Shown piece after piece: positions 51,325-52,284 of a stretch of DNA of 52,284 nucleotides. The notes beneath the pieces were generated by a model. The model made no database searches and had not been told where the DNA came from. It saw only the letters and a list, made by a program, of their open reading frames with translations. The DNA lies in assembly GCA_015064285.1 (NCBI GenBank), contig SVSN01000016.1, forward strand, positions 1-52,284. Reading direction: 5' to 3'. Every line of letters starts with the position of its first letter. The stretch's first letter is position 1. Origin of the DNA: Oscillospiraceae bacterium (GTDB lineage Bacteria; Bacillota; Clostridia; Oscillospirales; CAG-272). The translations under genes and the position numbers were made by a program.

Positions 51325-51975
51325 TTATTTCATAAGAGCGGCCAGAGCCTTCTTGATAATCTCTTCCAGTGAGGCTTCCATGTCCACATGCTTCATGGCC
51401 GCAGCAATCTCCGAACGGGAATACCCCAGAACCAGCAGTGCTTCCTGCGCGTCCGCCAGCTTTCCTGAGGGGGCGCTTTTGGTGGAGACGGCTGTGCTGG
51501 ACGGGGTGGGGATTCCATCGGTGGAAGGATACAGTTTTCCCAGTTTTTCTTTCAGTTCCAGTACCACCCGTGCCGCTGTTTTGGCACCTACACCGGGGGC
51601 TTTGGAAATTGCTTTGGTATCTTCCGCCGCAATGGCCATGGCCAGTGTCCGGGGTGTCATCAGGGAAAGAATGGACATACCGGCTTTTGGGCCCACCCCC
51701 TGTACGGAGATCAGCATCCGGAACATATCCAGTTCTTCGGAGGAAGCAAAGCCGAACAGCTCCACTCCATCCTCACGGACTGCCATGTAGGTGAACAGCC
51801 GTACTTTTTCCGCTCCTTCCACAGGTGTGCCGTCCGGGTGATAGCCGGGGGAGGGAAGTTTCGACAGAGTCCCGGCGGAAACCTGTACTTTGTACCCCAC
51901 GCCGGCACATTCGATCACAACAGAGCAGCCTATCGGGTCTACCGTGTACAGTATACCGTATAAAGTATTGATCAT
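51325..51975 (-). CDS. ruvA: Holliday junction DNA-binding protein RuvA
   Basis: 216 aa, binds four-way junctions and loads RuvB. The N-terminal OB fold (MINTLYGILYTVDPIGCSVV) is followed by two helix-hairpin-helix motifs, ISVQGVGPKAG and ISKAPGVGAKTAARVVLE. A flexible acidic linker and the small C-terminal RuvB-binding domain (LADAQEALLVLGYSRSEI) close it. It is slightly longer than the usual about 200 because of a loop (PGYHPDGTPVEGA) in the OB domain. It lies 18 nt after the YfhO-like gene. The Shine-Dalgarno is weak. Confidence 0.95.
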   Translation of the reverse strand: MINTLYGILYTVDPIGCSVVIECAGVGYKVQVSAGTLSKLPSPGYHPDGTPVEGAEKVRLFTYMAVREDGVELFGFASSEELDMFRMLISVQGVGPKAGMSILSLMTPRTLAMAIAAEDTKAISKAPGVGAKTAARVVLELKEKLGKLYPSTDGIPTPSSTAVSTKSAPSGKLADAQEALLVLGYSRSEIAAAMKHVDMEASLEEIIKKALAALMK

Positions 51976-51993
51976 AAGTCTGTTTGTCCTTTG

Positions 51994-52284
51994 TTACAGA
52001 TAATAGCGGCGGCGGATGTCCCATACGGAAGCACCTGCATACAGCGCCACGCCGGTCAGCGTCAGGATCAGCCCGTATTTCACGCAGTCCGGACGGTATT
52101 TCAGCTGGATTTCGTGTGTCCCGGGTGTAATGCTGAAACCAAGCAGGGCATCCATGAGACAGAATACTTCCGTTTCTTCACCGTCCACATACACTTTCCA
52201 GCCCGCATCGTAGGGGATGGAGGTGAAAACGGTGGTTCTGTCTTCCGCAGCAGTGATGGTACCGGTGATCACATCGTCCCGGCG
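51994..52284 (-). CDS. YfhO-like membrane protein, C-terminal end only
   Basis: The reading frame is open to the window edge, leaving the last 96 residues. It shows the extracellular FTSIPYDAGWKVYVDGEE segment, a GTHEIQLKYRP motif and a final hydrophobic helix with an RRRYYL tail. This pattern is typical of the C-terminus of YfhO-family multi-spanning proteins, which are linked to lipoteichoic-acid glycosylation in Bacillus. The N-terminal bulk is outside the window. It runs straight into ruvA (18 nt gap) and may share transcription. Confidence 0.75.
   Translation of the reverse strand, partial: RRDDVITGTITAAEDRTTVFTSIPYDAGWKVYVDGEETEVFCLMDALLGFSITPGTHEIQLKYRPDCVKYGLILTLTGVALYAGASVWDIRRRYYL

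Overview
The window looks like chromosomal DNA of an anaerobic gut-type clostridium (Bacillota, probably Oscillospiraceae or a near relative). The reasons are strong AGGAGG-type ribosome binding sites, sigma-A promoters with 17-bp spacers, Rho-independent terminators, a T-box leader, a class I c-di-GMP riboswitch, an S-layer-homology protein, lipoproteins with LxxC lipoboxes and a PTS HPr/EI pair. The species cannot be named from sequence alone. About 34 protein genes are supported, one of them broken. There are no rRNA or tRNA genes, no CRISPR array, no phage genes and no full-length insertion sequence.

Layout. 1-4.7 kb: a sugar-alcohol or sugar-acid catabolic operon with a zinc alcohol dehydrogenase, an FGGY kinase and two tandem mannitol-1-phosphate-dehydrogenase-like proteins. 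4.8-10.8 kb: a lipoprotein, polA, a tandem-ACT/metallo-beta-lactamase protein, and an XRE-family regulator broken by a 96-bp insertion with an 8-bp target duplication. 10.8-18.7 kb: a formylglycine sulfatase; a GNAT/metallo-beta-lactamase fusion whose promoter is split from its gene by a 234-bp MITE-like element; a BNR sialidase-like protein; and two URO-D-family proteins.

18.8-27.4 kb is a cyclic-di-GMP island. A secreted transglutaminase is controlled by a c-di-GMP-I riboswitch. Beside it lies a tight four-gene operon encoding a GGDEF/EAL/GGDEF protein, a small membrane ICMT/PEMT-like methyltransferase, a GH3-family acyl-adenylate enzyme and a GGDEF/HD-GYP protein. Pairing a GH3 enzyme and a membrane methyltransferase with a c-di-GMP synthase and hydrolase is the best candidate here for an undescribed system. 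27.7-38.2 kb: a cytosolic 5'-nucleotidase, a 63-aa conserved protein, a wall-type beta-helix protein, a TIM-barrel isomerase, a nitroreductase/SLH-transglutaminase/MBL-lipoprotein operon and an SGNH-hydrolase lipoprotein.

38.3-47 kb (minus strand) is one long operon behind a phenylalanine-type T-box: histidine phosphatase, pheS, uridine-kinase-like, pheT, phosphoribosyltransferase, trkA, trkH. 47.1-49.1 kb: HPr, which lacks the regulatory Ser46, and enzyme I. 49.1 kb to the end (minus strand): the end of a YfhO-like membrane protein, ruvA, an unknown gene and ruvB.

All starts were picked from visible ribosome binding sites and overlaps. Functions rest on motif and family recognition by eye, not on searches.
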